Below are positions 41,591 to 50,466 of a DNA stretch of 64,000 nt, piece by piece. Each line of letters opens with the position of its first letter. Position 1 is the first letter of the stretch. The notes under the pieces were generated by a model. It saw only the letters and a program-made list of their open reading frames with translations. It had not been told where the DNA came from and did not search any database. Origin of the DNA: Massilia putida (GTDB taxonomy: Bacteria > Pseudomonadota > Gammaproteobacteria > Burkholderiales > Burkholderiaceae_D); the NCBI RefSeq assembly GCF_001941825.1, contig NZ_CP019038.1, forward strand, positions 5,704,001-5,768,000, written 5' to 3'. The position numbers and the translations under genes are program-made.

Positions 41591-42018
41591 GCGAGATCCG
41601 CATCCAGAAGACGGGCGAACCCGACGTCATCGAGGCCAGCGATGGCCGACTGACCTTGTCAGTGCCGATCCAGATCAAGCGGCGCAGCGGGCGCAAGCTG
41701 GTCACGCTGCCCAATGGCGAAACAACCAAGGCCAGGCCGTGGGATACGGCGGCCACGCCGCTGCAACTGGCGCTGGCCAGAGGCCATCGGTGGCTGGCCA
41801 TGCTGGAGTCGGGCGAGGCCAAGTCCCTCAAGGAGATCGCCGCTGCTGAAGGGATCGATAACAGCTACGTGAGCCGGATGGTCAACTTGACCACGCTGGC
41901 GCCGGACATCGTTGCCGCTATCCTGGACGATGCCATGCCGAACCATGTCACGCTATTTGACTTGGCGGTGGACCCGCCGGCGCTGTGGGAGGAGCAGCGG
42001 GAGCAGCTGCGGTCGTGA
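41587..42018 (+). CDS. Recombinase accessory HTH protein
   Basis: 143 residues, ATGA overlap with the recombinase. The central part SLKEIAAAEGIDNSYVSRMV is a ParB/KorB-like HTH, and TLAPDIVAAILDDAMPNHVT is the helix pair that follows. Proteins of this type follow DUF2924-recombinase genes in many elements. It may act as a directionality or regulatory factor. Its stop lies 5 nt from the stop of the convergent UPF0149 gene, close to the supposed end of the prophage. Confidence 0.75.
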   Translation: MSEIRIQKTGEPDVIEASDGRLTLSVPIQIKRRSGRKLVTLPNGETTKARPWDTAATPLQLALARGHRWLAMLESGEAKSLKEIAAAEGIDNSYVSRMVNLTTLAPDIVAAILDDAMPNHVTLFDLAVDPPALWEEQREQLRS

Positions 42019-42023
42019 CTTTC

Positions 42024-42728
42024 TCATTGCAGGTTGGCAGCCGCCCCGCAGCATTTCTTGAACTTTTTCCCACTGCCGCACGGGCAGGGATCATTGCGGC
42101 CCACCTTGGATTGCATGGCCTTGGCCACCTCCCGTTGATAGGCGGCATGTCGAAGTGGGAGCCAGAAGGCATGCATGGCCAAAACAGCCTCAGGAATCTG
42201 CGACGCGAGCTTCGCGCGCCGAGCCGGGGTCTTGGTGAGTTCGTCCTGATCTGGCCCGAAATCATCTTCACCTAGCAAACCGATCGGACGAAACCAAGCT
42301 TGGCCTTCGGGCGTTTCCAACATCGGCTGCCAGGCATTCCAGCTAAGCCTCATGCCTTCGACAAAGCCATAGGCCCAACCTTCGGCTTCTTCGTAATCCT
42401 TGCCTCTGTATGCCCTCGTTGCTAAAACCAGATTGATTTCGCATGGGTCGTTTTGCAGTCCGGCGATGATACCGTTGAAGTGGCGCATGACCAAGCCCAT
42501 GACGTGGTTCAACTGATCGATCGACTCCATCGGTGGCATCATTTCTTCGGTACCCCAAATCTTAGGCAACCACTGTTTTGGGTGGAGGGAGGTCGGCCCT
42601 ATGGCGATTGCATGCAGGAATCCATCCATCATGTCGATCGTCATGACCTCATCGGTGTCGACGTCGTAACGTAGGAACAGGTCGAGTTCGGTGAACTCGT
42701 CATCGGTCAAGGGGGGCGGAATATTCAT
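42024..42728 (-). CDS. UPF0149 (YecA/YgfB-like) protein with SEC-C zinc motif
   Basis: ATG 42728 gives 234 residues; ATG 42737 is an alternative and no clear ribosome binding site helps. The UPF0149 domain spans most of the protein ([40 protein letters not shown]), and the C-terminus holds a SEC-C motif [17 protein letters not shown], the zinc finger also used by SecA. The function of the family is poorly known. It converges on the recombinase cassette, so its 3' end may border the prophage attachment site. Confidence 0.88.
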   Translation of the reverse strand: MNIPPPLTDDEFTELDLFLRYDVDTDEVMTIDMMDGFLHAIAIGPTSLHPKQWLPKIWGTEEMMPPMESIDQLNHVMGLVMRHFNGIIAGLQNDPCEINLVLATRAYRGKDYEEAEGWAYGFVEGMRLSWNAWQPMLETPEGQAWFRPIGLLGEDDFGPDQDELTKTPARRAKLASQIPEAVLAMHAFWLPLRHAAYQREVAKAMQSKVGRNDPCPCGSGKKFKKCCGAAANLQ

Positions 42729-42812
42729 CGGGCGCATTTGCAATTGCTGGTGATTGTGATGTGGATGTGTGGAACGTACATGAAACCGTTACTCTGACGC
42801 CAGTTAGAACGA

Positions 42813-44999
42813 TCAAAGCGATACAAGTCGTTCCTTGAGTTTGGACCAACGGCGTTCCACCTGCTTGCCTTTGACGGCCATGGCCAACGCCTTCTTCTGG
42901 CCGACTAGCACGACCAGATTTTTCCCGCGAGTGATGCCGGTGTAGATCAGGTTCCGCTTTAACATCATGAAATGTTGGGTCGATACCGGGATGACCACGA
43001 CCGGGTATTCCGAGCCCTGTGACTTGTGGATGGTCGTGGCGTAGCACAGCACCAATTCGTCGAGTTCACCAAAGGGATAGATCACGCTGCGGCCGTCAAA
43101 GTCGACAACGAGCTCTTCTTCCTCTCGATCAATGCCCGTGACGAATCCGATATCGCCGTTGTACACGTCGCGGTCGTAGTTGTTCTCAATCTGCATGACC
43201 TTATCACCGACGCTGAAGGCATAACCGAATTTCTCCACGCTGTTCTCGTTGGGCGGGTTCAGTGCCGCCTGCAACGCCTGGTTGATGCCTCGTGCACCGG
43301 TCATGCCCCGATTCATCGGGCACAGCACCTGAATATCGCGCACGGGATCAACGGCATATTTCTTTGGCAAGCGTGTTTTGACCAGGTCGACGACGATCGA
43401 GGCAATGGTTTCAGGCTCATCAGCGTGCACAAAATAAAAATCGGATTCCTCTCCTTTTTGAGGAAACGATGGATATACCCCCTGATTAATCTGGTGGGCA
43501 CTGCGCACAATGCGTGACGACGCGGCTTGCCGAAACACTTCGGTAAGCCGGATGACGGGTACCGCGCCCGAGTCAATCAGGTCTGCCAACACCTGGCCTG
43601 GGCCAACCGAGGGAAGTTGATCGACGTCGCCCACCAAGATCACGGCCGAGCGGCTGGCGACTGCTTTGAGCAACTGGTTTGCCAAGGGGACGTCGATCAT
43701 CGAACATTCGTCCGCGACCAGGAGGTCACAATCCAGCGGGGAATCTTCATTGCGCTTGAACTGGCCTGTCAGCGGATCAATCTCCAGCAAGCGGTGAATG
43801 GTCTTGGCTTCCAGGCCCGTCGATTCCGACAGCCGTTTGGCGGCGCGGCCGGTCGGCGCACAAAGCAAGGCCTTCACCTGCTTGGCGCGCATGATGGTCA
43901 GGATGGAGTTGACCAACGTCGTTTTGCCAACGCCAGGCCCGCCGGTGATCACTAACAGCTTGGATGCCAGGGCCAGGCGAATGGCGGCCTTCTGACTGTC
44001 AGCCAGAGTGATCGCCAACTTGTGTTCGACCCAGGGGATGGCCTTGTCTGCATCAAAATCGGGCCATGGTGGGCTCCCCCTTTTAAGGCGGTCGAGCTGT
44101 GTGGCAATCGATTGCTCGGCGTGATACAGCTGGGCGAGGAAGACGCAGGGGGCGCCGTCGACAGTCTCGGAAATCACCACTTCCTGCGCGATTTCCTCGG
44201 CAATGGCGGCTTCAATCGCCTGAGCAGGAATGTCCAGCAGCTTGACGGCAAGCTTGACCAATTCTGTGTAAGGCAGGCCGCAGTGTCCCTGCGAGGACGC
44301 TTCCGACAACGCGTAGGACACCCCCGCCTGGGCACGCATTGGCGCGTCTTTGGCGATGCCGATTTTCTGCGCAATGGTGTCGGCAGATAAAAACCCGATG
44401 CCCCGGATATCGCGCGCCAGCCGGTACGGATTCTCCGATACCACGGCAACGGCGTCCTGCCCGTAGGTTTTAAAAATCCGTACGGCCCGCGAGGTGGAAA
44501 CACCATGGGCATGCAGGAAGACCATGATTTCGCGCACGATCTTCTGGTCGGCCCATCCGGACGTAATCTTTTTGGCCCGCTTGGCGCCGATACCATCGAC
44601 TTCAAAGAGACGCTCCGGCGTGCGCTCGATGACGTCAAACACCTCGGCTCCAAACGCCTTGACCAGGCGGCCGGCGTAGATGGGGCCGATCCCCTTGACC
44701 ATCCCGGAGCCGAGATAGCGTTCAATTCCAGTCAGGGTATTGGGAGGCGAAATTTTAAGGAACACGGCGCGGAATTGCCTGCCGTGCTCTCTGTCTGTGA
44801 CCCAATTTCCAGAAGCGGAGGCATATTCGCCGGGAGTCACCGTTGGCGTGTAGCCCAGCACGGTGACCAGGTCGCGTTCACCCTTCACTTTCAGCCGTAG
44901 AACACAATAGCCGTTCTCACCGTTATGGTAGGTCACCCGCTCGACCAAGCCGGATAGCCGGTCCAGTTCCGTGCCGGAATTGGGAGCATGGTCGGTCAT
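42813..44999 (-). CDS. recD2: RecD2-type ATP-dependent DNA helicase
   Basis: 728 residues with the RecD2 layout: an N-terminal OB-like domain (VERVTYHNGENGYCVLRLKV), helix-hairpin-helix units (LFEVDGIGAKRAKKI; YRLARDIRGIGFLSADTIAQ), Walker A GGPGVGKT at 353-360, the VADECSMID Walker B, and the C-terminal UvrD_C_2 motif YATTIHKSQGSEYPVVVIPV. It is a 5'-3' SF1B helicase acting in repair without RecBC. The DNA is visibly less GC-rich than the gyrA region. No partner genes are seen. Confidence 0.92.
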   Translation of the reverse strand: MTDHAPNSGTELDRLSGLVERVTYHNGENGYCVLRLKVKGERDLVTVLGYTPTVTPGEYASASGNWVTDREHGRQFRAVFLKISPPNTLTGIERYLGSGMVKGIGPIYAGRLVKAFGAEVFDVIERTPERLFEVDGIGAKRAKKITSGWADQKIVREIMVFLHAHGVSTSRAVRIFKTYGQDAVAVVSENPYRLARDIRGIGFLSADTIAQKIGIAKDAPMRAQAGVSYALSEASSQGHCGLPYTELVKLAVKLLDIPAQAIEAAIAEEIAQEVVISETVDGAPCVFLAQLYHAEQSIATQLDRLKRGSPPWPDFDADKAIPWVEHKLAITLADSQKAAIRLALASKLLVITGGPGVGKTTLVNSILTIMRAKQVKALLCAPTGRAAKRLSESTGLEAKTIHRLLEIDPLTGQFKRNEDSPLDCDLLVADECSMIDVPLANQLLKAVASRSAVILVGDVDQLPSVGPGQVLADLIDSGAVPVIRLTEVFRQAASSRIVRSAHQINQGVYPSFPQKGEESDFYFVHADEPETIASIVVDLVKTRLPKKYAVDPVRDIQVLCPMNRGMTGARGINQALQAALNPPNENSVEKFGYAFSVGDKVMQIENNYDRDVYNGDIGFVTGIDREEEELVVDFDGRSVIYPFGELDELVLCYATTIHKSQGSEYPVVVIPVSTQHFMMLKRNLIYTGITRGKNLVVLVGQKKALAMAVKGKQVERRWSKLKERLVSL

Positions 45000-45076
45000 T
45001 TATGCATAGCCAATAGTCGTTAGTAATTTTTATGCGGTCACTAACTAACATAGATTGCTGTCGATGCGCACCAGGG

Positions 45077-46516
45077 CTACGCTACCATTTCCTCTTCAAC
45101 CATCGTCCCGATCAAATCGGCAAAGATGCGCATCATATTTCGATCCCGCTCGTTCAGTGATTGGTCCGCGCTATAGCTAAAGCAACAGTAGGTACCGTAT
45201 ATTTTTCCGCTCTTTAGCACGATGGGGACACTGAGGTGAGCTCTCACCGGAAGCAATCGTGTTGCCGGGAGACTGAGCGCCTCATCGTTCAAAAACGCGT
45301 CAGGCATAATTTCGGGTAGTCTGCCGTCAACCACACGCTGGCAGTAACTCTCTTCCAGGCGATCCGCCCCTCCTGGGGCAATTGGCGGATTTTCCGCTTC
45401 GGCATCGACAAAGAGAAATTCCCGTTTGCCATCCGTAAATCGTGAAACGAATGCGACGTCCATGTTCAAATGCGTACGAATGGCTCGCAGCGATTCTTGA
45501 ATGAAGTCAGGATTTTTTCTGTTCACTTGCGGTTTTACTAAAAAATTCGACAGAGGCGCCCTAATGACCTTTTGAGCAGCACTATCGTGCCTGTTGTCGT
45601 GGACGAATCGGAAGGTATTGCGACCGGATCTTTTTGCCTGGTACATGGCTTGGTCGGCTTGTCTGATTAAATCATCCACGCCAAGCGCCTGCCCTTCATA
45701 CAACGCGATGCCAATGCTCGTTGTAATGTGCAGCCGGTCGCAGTCATTGACCGCAAAGTCGGTGGCCATGCTATCGATGATTTTTCGGGCGATGACACCT
45801 GCGCTGTCTTGGCCTGCTTGTTCTTCGGCAATCACCATGAACTCATCGCCACCCAAGCGGGCTACGAAATCGACTTGCCGTACTGCGCGCTTGAGACGCG
45901 CTCCGAATTCCTGTAGTACCAGGTCACCTATATCGTGTCCTAAACTATCATTCACACTTTTAAAATGGTCAATGTCCATAAACATGACAGCTACTGGACG
46001 TTTCGTACGCTGGACGCGATTCATCGTTTCCTGCAGTCTTTCATACAGAAAGCGTCGATTCGGTAATGACGTCAATGCATCAGTCCTAGCTAATTCTAAT
46101 AAGGCACTTTCAGTGGCGTAACGTTCCTGTGCGTCGTGCAAAAAAGCAAAGAAGCTTGGCTGAGCGTTCGCCGTATAAACTGAAATGGTCATCTCGACCG
46201 AAAACAGGTCGCCTGAGCGACGTTGTGCCTGCAAGGTAACTCGGCGATTCAGCACTTTTTCGGCGCCTGTTGCAAGATAGCGCTCCATGCCTTCTGAGTG
46301 CGCTGCGCGCAGGTGCGGAGGGACGATCAGGTCGCCAAGCTTATGGCCAACGGCCTCAGTACGCTTCCAGCCAAAAATTGCCTCGGCTTGGGCATTCCAG
46401 TGAGTGATGCATCCGTGCGCATCCATGCCGATGAAGGCATCATGTGAGGTTTCAATGATTACATCGATCAGACCGCCATTTGCCGACGCAGCTTGCCTAT
46501 TTGTTTTGCTCATCAT
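45077..46516 (-). CDS. PAS-GGDEF-GAF diguanylate cyclase
   Basis: 479 residues from ATG 46516 (ATG 46513 also possible). A PAS domain at about 14-130 (SHDAFIGMDAHGCITHWNAQ) is followed by a GGDEF domain with TDALTSLPNRRFLYERL and an intact GGDEF at 222-226, preceded at the right distance by the inhibitory RxxD site (RQVD, 213-216), then a GAF domain at the end (THLNMDVAFVSRFTDGKREF; LSVPIVLKSGKIYGTYCCFS). It should make cyclic di-GMP under product inhibition. PAS and GAF suggest sensing of a small ligand, redox state or light; the ligand is unknown. Low GC and AT-rich flanks set it apart. Confidence 0.92.
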   Translation of the reverse strand: MMSKTNRQAASANGGLIDVIIETSHDAFIGMDAHGCITHWNAQAEAIFGWKRTEAVGHKLGDLIVPPHLRAAHSEGMERYLATGAEKVLNRRVTLQAQRRSGDLFSVEMTISVYTANAQPSFFAFLHDAQERYATESALLELARTDALTSLPNRRFLYERLQETMNRVQRTKRPVAVMFMDIDHFKSVNDSLGHDIGDLVLQEFGARLKRAVRQVDFVARLGGDEFMVIAEEQAGQDSAGVIARKIIDSMATDFAVNDCDRLHITTSIGIALYEGQALGVDDLIRQADQAMYQAKRSGRNTFRFVHDNRHDSAAQKVIRAPLSNFLVKPQVNRKNPDFIQESLRAIRTHLNMDVAFVSRFTDGKREFLFVDAEAENPPIAPGGADRLEESYCQRVVDGRLPEIMPDAFLNDEALSLPATRLLPVRAHLSVPIVLKSGKIYGTYCCFSYSADQSLNERDRNMMRIFADLIGTMVEEEMVA

Positions 46517-46783
46517 CAAGTTCCATTTCACAAAAACGCCAATCTCTGCAATCCGTCCCTTCCCAATACCCAAAAACAAACTGCTTGATTCGTCCGCGCG
46601 TAAGTCATTGAATTATAATGTCATTGGTGTCACGCGTTGCGGACTTCCAGCGACTTAAATAGGGTTGAGCCGGAGAGAAAAACAGCCTGGAGAGAGAAGA
46701 AAGAGGCTCTTAGCGATCATTCCGGCCATGGGATGCAGTCCGCAAACACCCGCGCCAGCCCCCGCGAACACGCGGCGTTTTGC

Positions 46784-46813
46784 AAAAAAACGCCAACGGA
46801 GAGCCGTTGGCGT
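46784..46813 (-). terminator. Intrinsic terminator of ssrA
   Basis: Minus strand: a perfect 10-bp stem ACGCCAACGG / CCGTTGGCGT with a 4-nt loop is followed by TTTTTTT at 46,790-46,784. It begins 9 nt after the tmRNA 3' end. Confidence 0.9.
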
Positions 46814-46821
46814 GGGTGTAT

Positions 46822-47180
46822 TGGTGGAGGCGGCGGGAATCGAACCCGCGTCCGCAAGCACTCTACAGACAGTTCTACATACTTAGCACTATCTTTTAAT
46901 TTAACCTGGACATCGGGGATGTGCACCCTCTGTACAAGCGAGTTACCTTAAATTTCGGAAGCAACCAAGTAACCCGGTTGAATCCTAGCCTCTGTAAATG
47001 ACTCTACTTGCCTTGCGGCCCACCCCAGAGGCGAGGTAGTGTAGAGCTAGCAGCGATTAGGCTGCGAGTGCGTACGAGTTATCGTTTGCAGTTATTGATT
47101 TCTGGATGTATTTACGAGGTAACCAGTCCTCGGTATGCCCTGTTCTGCTTTGCAACCCACGTCGAAACCAGGTCGCCCCC
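46822..47180 (-). ncRNA. ssrA: tmRNA
   Basis: The 3' end reads GTTCGAATCCCGCCGCC, then TCCACCA, at 46,822, and the 5' end GGGGGCGACCTGG starts at 47,180; the two ends form the tRNA-Ala-like acceptor stem with its G-U pair. The tag frame at 47,089-47,057 codes for ANDNSYALAA followed by TAA, giving AANDNSYALAA with the charged alanine. With SmpB it rescues stalled ribosomes. Length is 359 nt, normal for one-piece tmRNA. The 3' end is a well-known integration site for phages and islands, and here it faces the lower-GC segment. Confidence 0.96.
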
Positions 47181-47195
47181 AGAAAGAGAATGTTC

Positions 47196-47201
47196 ATTGT
47201 A
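47196..47201 (-). promoter_or_regulatory. Probable -10 element of ssrA
   Basis: TACAAT on the minus strand lies 15 nt upstream of the mature 5' end. A good -35 hexamer at 16-18 nt spacing is not seen, so this is a tentative call. The precursor would be trimmed by RNase P. Confidence 0.45.
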
Positions 47202-47283
47202 CCGCAATCGGCCAGTGAACGGAGAGCCCTTGACGCGCCCTCACACCCGATATGGGTGCGAGGTGCGGAGAATCAAGTGATGC

Positions 47284-47946
47284 TTAACGACCCTGGTTCT
47301 GGTTGGCGATCTGGTTGCCCAGCATGCCGCCGCCGATGATGCCGGCGACCGTCGCCAGTTTGCGGCCGTTGCCGCTGCCGACCTGGTTGCCCAGCAGGCC
47401 ACCCACGACGGCGCCGGTGCCGATGGCGACGTAGTTCGGCTGCGGTGCCGGACGCGGTGCCGGCTCACGATAGACCGGTGCATCGTTCTGGACATAGTTC
47501 GTGTGGTGCACGGTGTGGCGCGGAGCCGGTTTTGCCGGGACTTCCCTGATCACGGTTTCCTTGATCACGACCGGGGCCGGCTGGGCGCTTGCGACTGCCG
47601 GCTGGGCATAAGCAGCTTGCGTCGGCTGGGCGTAAGCACCTTGTGTCGGCTGGGCGTAAGCACCTTGTGTCGGCTGGGCGTAGGCCGCTTGCGTCGGCTG
47701 GGCGTATGTACCTTGCGTCGGCTGGCCGTAAGCGGCCTGCACCGGTTGCATGCCTTGCGGCGCTTCCGCAGCCATCGGCAGGGCGCCGGCCTGGGCCGTC
47801 GTGGCACCTGCCTCAGGTGCGCTGTGCGAGCTCGGCAGGAAGCCGGTGATCGCGGCCGTGCCGGCCAGGCTGACGACGATGACGGACACTGCGGCAGCGG
47901 CCATCAGCGGGTGGATGCGGGAAGTGGCGGTCTTGATCGTTTCCAT
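47284..47946 (-). CDS. Glycine-zipper 2TM envelope protein with AYAQPTQG repeats
   Basis: ATG 47946 has AGGAG upstream and gives 220 residues. A cytoplasmic start is followed by one hydrophobic segment (MAAAAVSVIVVSLAGTAAIT), then six imperfect 8-residue repeats (AYAQPTQG), then a Pro-rich linker and a C-terminal glycine-zipper motif (GTGAVVGGLLGNQVGSGNGR; VAGIIGGGMLGNQIANQ) like SlyB/Rick_17kDa proteins. It is probably anchored in the inner membrane with the zipper in the periplasm or envelope. The lipobox Cys of SlyB is absent, so it is not a lipoprotein. Confidence 0.85.
   Translation of the reverse strand: METIKTATSRIHPLMAAAAVSVIVVSLAGTAAITGFLPSSHSAPEAGATTAQAGALPMAAEAPQGMQPVQAAYGQPTQGTYAQPTQAAYAQPTQGAYAQPTQGAYAQPTQAAYAQPAVASAQPAPVVIKETVIREVPAKPAPRHTVHHTNYVQNDAPVYREPAPRPAPQPNYVAIGTGAVVGGLLGNQVGSGNGRKLATVAGIIGGGMLGNQIANQNQGR
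47598..47735. repeat. 24-bp tandem repeat coding for AYAQPTQG/A
   Basis: The unit CGGCTGGGCGTAAGCACCTTGTGT (given here in plus orientation in two parts: CGGCTGGGCGTA and AGCACCTTGTGT) occurs about six times with few changes; two neighbouring copies are nearly identical. Unit length is divisible by three, so expansion and contraction keep the frame. Confidence 0.85.
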
Positions 47947-48206
47947 GTTATCTGCTCCTGAGACGTTGTTGTCGTATGGCTGTAGATTACCGAGGGGAAT
48001 TGCGGAGAGATAGACGATTCCCTGTATCAATCGTAAAGATATGTAAATGGCGGGCTGGAACGGTCTAACGAAGAGCGAGAAAGTGGCGGAATATTGCAAC
48101 TAACCGACCAGCGAGGCCATGGCAGGGCGCAAACAAGACGCGAAATCGACCGGTCCGCGTCACAGCCCATGATCGTGGGCAGGACGCGGACATGGAAACA
48201 ATGGAT

Positions 48207-48914
48207 TTAAGCGGCCGTTTGCGCCGCCCTGGCCGCGTCGGCCAGCTCGAGCAGCATCTGCAGCAGATCACGCGGCGTATCGAGCTGATAGTCCGCACCC
48301 CACGTCGCCGGATCGATGGAGCCACAATAGCCCCAGTTACACGCCACCGTGACCATGCCCGCGGCCCGGCCTGCTTCGATGTCGCGCTGGTCGTCGCCCA
48401 CGTACCAGCAACGGGTCGGATCGATGTCCAGGCGGCGGGCGGCTTCCAGCAGCGGGGCGGGGTGGGGTTTCGGGTGCGGCGTCGTGTCGCCCGAGATCAC
48501 GCAGCCCGCGTGCGCCAGGCCGATCATCGGCACGAGCGGATCGGTAAAACGCGCCGGCTTGTTGGTGACGATGCCCCAGGCCATGCCGGCCGCGGCGAGG
48601 CCGTCCAGCAGGTCCGTGATGCCGTCGAACAAGGTGCTGTGCACGGCCATGTTGGACTGGTAGCGTTCGAACCATTGCACGCGCAGTTCTTCATAGCCCT
48701 CGTCGCCCGGAGCGAGGCCGAAGGCGGCGCCGATCATGCCGCGGGCGCCGGCCGAGGCGGTCGGACGCAGGAGGGCATACGGCGTCAGCTCCAGGCCGCG
48801 CTCGGCGCGCATCCAGTTGACGGCGGCCGCGAGGTCGGGGGCGGTGTCGGCCAGGGTGCCGTCGAGGTCGAACAGGACGGCGCGCGGCGCGGGCAGGGCA
48901 GAAGAAAATGTCAT
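48207..48914 (-). CDS. gph: Phosphoglycolate phosphatase
   Basis: 235 residues of the HAD superfamily. Motif I is VLFDLDGTLADTAPDL with the nucleophile and acid Asp pair, motif II is in WGIVTNKPARF, and motif IV in CWYVGDDQRDIEAGRAAG. This matches Gph, which removes 2-phosphoglycolate formed during DNA repair. In many betaproteobacteria it follows ubiG, as here (10 nt after the ubiG stop), so the two are probably one transcript. Start ATG 48914. Confidence 0.92.
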   Translation of the reverse strand: MTFSSALPAPRAVLFDLDGTLADTAPDLAAAVNWMRAERGLELTPYALLRPTASAGARGMIGAAFGLAPGDEGYEELRVQWFERYQSNMAVHSTLFDGITDLLDGLAAAGMAWGIVTNKPARFTDPLVPMIGLAHAGCVISGDTTPHPKPHPAPLLEAARRLDIDPTRCWYVGDDQRDIEAGRAAGMVTVACNWGYCGSIDPATWGADYQLDTPRDLLQMLLELADAARAAQTAA

Positions 48915-48924
48915 GAGTCGGTAC

Positions 48925-49632
48925 TTAAAGCGGTTTGCTGCAGGCCATCATGTAGTTGACGTCGGTGTCCTGGTTCAGCGAGTAGATCTTGGTCAGCGGG
49001 TTGTACGTCAAGCCCTTCAGCCCGTCGACGATGAGGCCGGCGTCGCGCACGAAGTTCGACAGTTCGGCCGGCGTGATGAATTTGGCATAGTCGTGGGTGC
49101 CGCGCGGCAGCATGCGCAGCACGTATTCGGCGCCGACGACGGCGAACAGATACGATTTGACGTTGCGGTTCAGGGTCGAGAAGAACACGCGGCCGCCCGG
49201 TTTGACGAGGGTCGCAGCGGCGCGCACGATGGCGGCCGGGTCGGGGACGTGCTCGAGCATTTCCATGCAGGTCACGACGTCGTACTGGCCCGGTTCTTCT
49301 GCGGCCATGTCCTCGGCGGCGATCAGTTTATAGCGCACTTCCACGCCCGATTCCAGGCTGTGCAGGTCGGCCACCTTGAGGGCCTTCTTCGACAAATCGA
49401 TGCCGGTGACCTTGGCGCCCTTGCGCGCCATGGATTCGGCCAGGATGCCGCCGCCGCAGCCGATGTCGATGACGTTCTTGCCGGCCAGCGGCACGCGCGC
49501 GTTGATCCATTCCAGGCGCAACGGGTTGATGTCGTGCAGCGGACGGAATTCGGACGTCGGGTCCCACCAGCGGTGGGCCAGTTCACTGAATTTCTGGATC
49601 TCTAAGGGATCGGCGTTGGTCGTCGTAGTCAT
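48925..49632 (-). CDS. ubiG: Ubiquinone biosynthesis O-methyltransferase
   Basis: 235 residues: [20 protein letters not shown] and [20 protein letters not shown] are the conserved opening of UbiG, and [20 protein letters not shown] is SAM-binding motif [21 protein letters not shown] follows. It catalyses both O-methylation steps of ubiquinone synthesis. Located between the OmpA-family gene and gph, with gph in the same operon. Confidence 0.96.
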   Translation of the reverse strand: MTTTTNADPLEIQKFSELAHRWWDPTSEFRPLHDINPLRLEWINARVPLAGKNVIDIGCGGGILAESMARKGAKVTGIDLSKKALKVADLHSLESGVEVRYKLIAAEDMAAEEPGQYDVVTCMEMLEHVPDPAAIVRAAATLVKPGGRVFFSTLNRNVKSYLFAVVGAEYVLRMLPRGTHDYAKFITPAELSNFVRDAGLIVDGLKGLTYNPLTKIYSLNQDTDVNYMMACSKPL

Positions 49633-49705
49633 AGGACGGAATGATAGCGGAAATGGGTAGCCGGCACGGATGGGATCGCGAAAAAAAGCGTGTCCACCCA
49701 GACAT

Positions 49706-49730
49706 AAAAAAACCCCGCCGAAGCGGGGTT
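49706..49730 (-). terminator. Intrinsic terminator of the OmpA-family gene
   Basis: Minus strand: AACCCCGCTTCGGCGGGGTT with a TTCG-type loop, followed by TTTTT. It begins about 20 nt after the stop of the OmpA-family gene and separates it from ubiG. Confidence 0.9.
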
Positions 49731-49749
49731 GTTCTGGCGTCCGGCAGGA

Positions 49750-50466
49750 TTACTGCTGCTGGGTGCTGCGGGTACCGACGACTTCGATTTCCACGCGGCG
49801 GTTCTTCGCACGGCCGGCGGCGGTCTTGTTGTCGGCGACCGGCTGCTTCTCGCCTTTGCCTTCGGTGTACACGCGGTTTGCTTCCACGCCCTTGCTCTGC
49901 AGGTAAGCCTTGACGGCTTCAGCGCGGCGCACGGACAGTTTCTGGTTGTAGGCATCGGTGCCGACCGAGTCGGTGTGGCCGACGGCGATGATGACTTCCA
50001 GGTTGATGTCTTTCAGCTTCGTGACCAGGTCATCCAGCGATGCCTTGCCGGCCGGCTTCAGCACGGCTTTGTCGAAGTCGAAGAAGGCGTCGGCCGAGTA
50101 GCTCACTTTTTCCGAGGTCGGGACCGGAGCCGGTGCCGCGGCCGGAGCCGGGGCGGCAGGTGCCGGAGCGGCGACCGGCGGCGGCGGCGGTGCGACGCAC
50201 TTGCCGTTTTCCAGACGCTCGGGTTCCACGCACAGCGGTGCGTCGCAGCCCGGGACCGCGTCGGCCGGGGTCCAGTAGCCGGTGCGCCAGCACAGACCGA
50301 AGGGATTACGGGCGATGACACCACGGGCATCCTGCACGTAAGCGCTGTACGGCGTGCGAGCCTGAATATCGGTGGTCAGCGGCGCATACGGCGGCGCACT
50401 TTGCGCGGATGCGCTGCCCGCCATCGCGGCCGTAGCTGCGAATACGAGGGTTGCCAATTTATTCAT
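49750..50466 (-). CDS. OmpA-family outer membrane protein
   Basis: 238 residues. A signal peptide with cleavage after MNKLATLVFAATAAMAGSAS AQ is evident. Residues 23-90 contain two Cys pairs (GLCWRTGYWTPADAVPGCDA; APLCVEPERLENGKCV), residues 90-115 an Ala-Pro linker, and residues 120-235 an OmpA-C peptidoglycan-binding domain (ADAFFDFDKAVLKPAGKASL; VGHTDSVGTDAYNQKLSVRR). There is no eight-strand beta-barrel, so it is a periplasmic or outer-membrane-attached protein linking membrane and wall. It is divergent from gyrA. Confidence 0.93.
   Translation of the reverse strand: MNKLATLVFAATAAMAGSASAQSAPPYAPLTTDIQARTPYSAYVQDARGVIARNPFGLCWRTGYWTPADAVPGCDAPLCVEPERLENGKCVAPPPPPVAAPAPAAPAPAAAPAPVPTSEKVSYSADAFFDFDKAVLKPAGKASLDDLVTKLKDINLEVIIAVGHTDSVGTDAYNQKLSVRRAEAVKAYLQSKGVEANRVYTEGKGEKQPVADNKTAAGRAKNRRVEIEVVGTRSTQQQ

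Noticed and set aside
46784..46822. Direct prophage insertion at the tmRNA 3' end
   Set aside because: The tmRNA keeps a terminator just beyond its 3' end, the integrase present is a serine type located 5 kb away, and no second copy of the tmRNA end is visible. The idea is kept only as a possible older event.
46637..46951. Small plus-strand frames over the 3' part of ssrA
   Set aside because: They lie across the tmRNA and its terminator; short, without support. The tmRNA call is firm.
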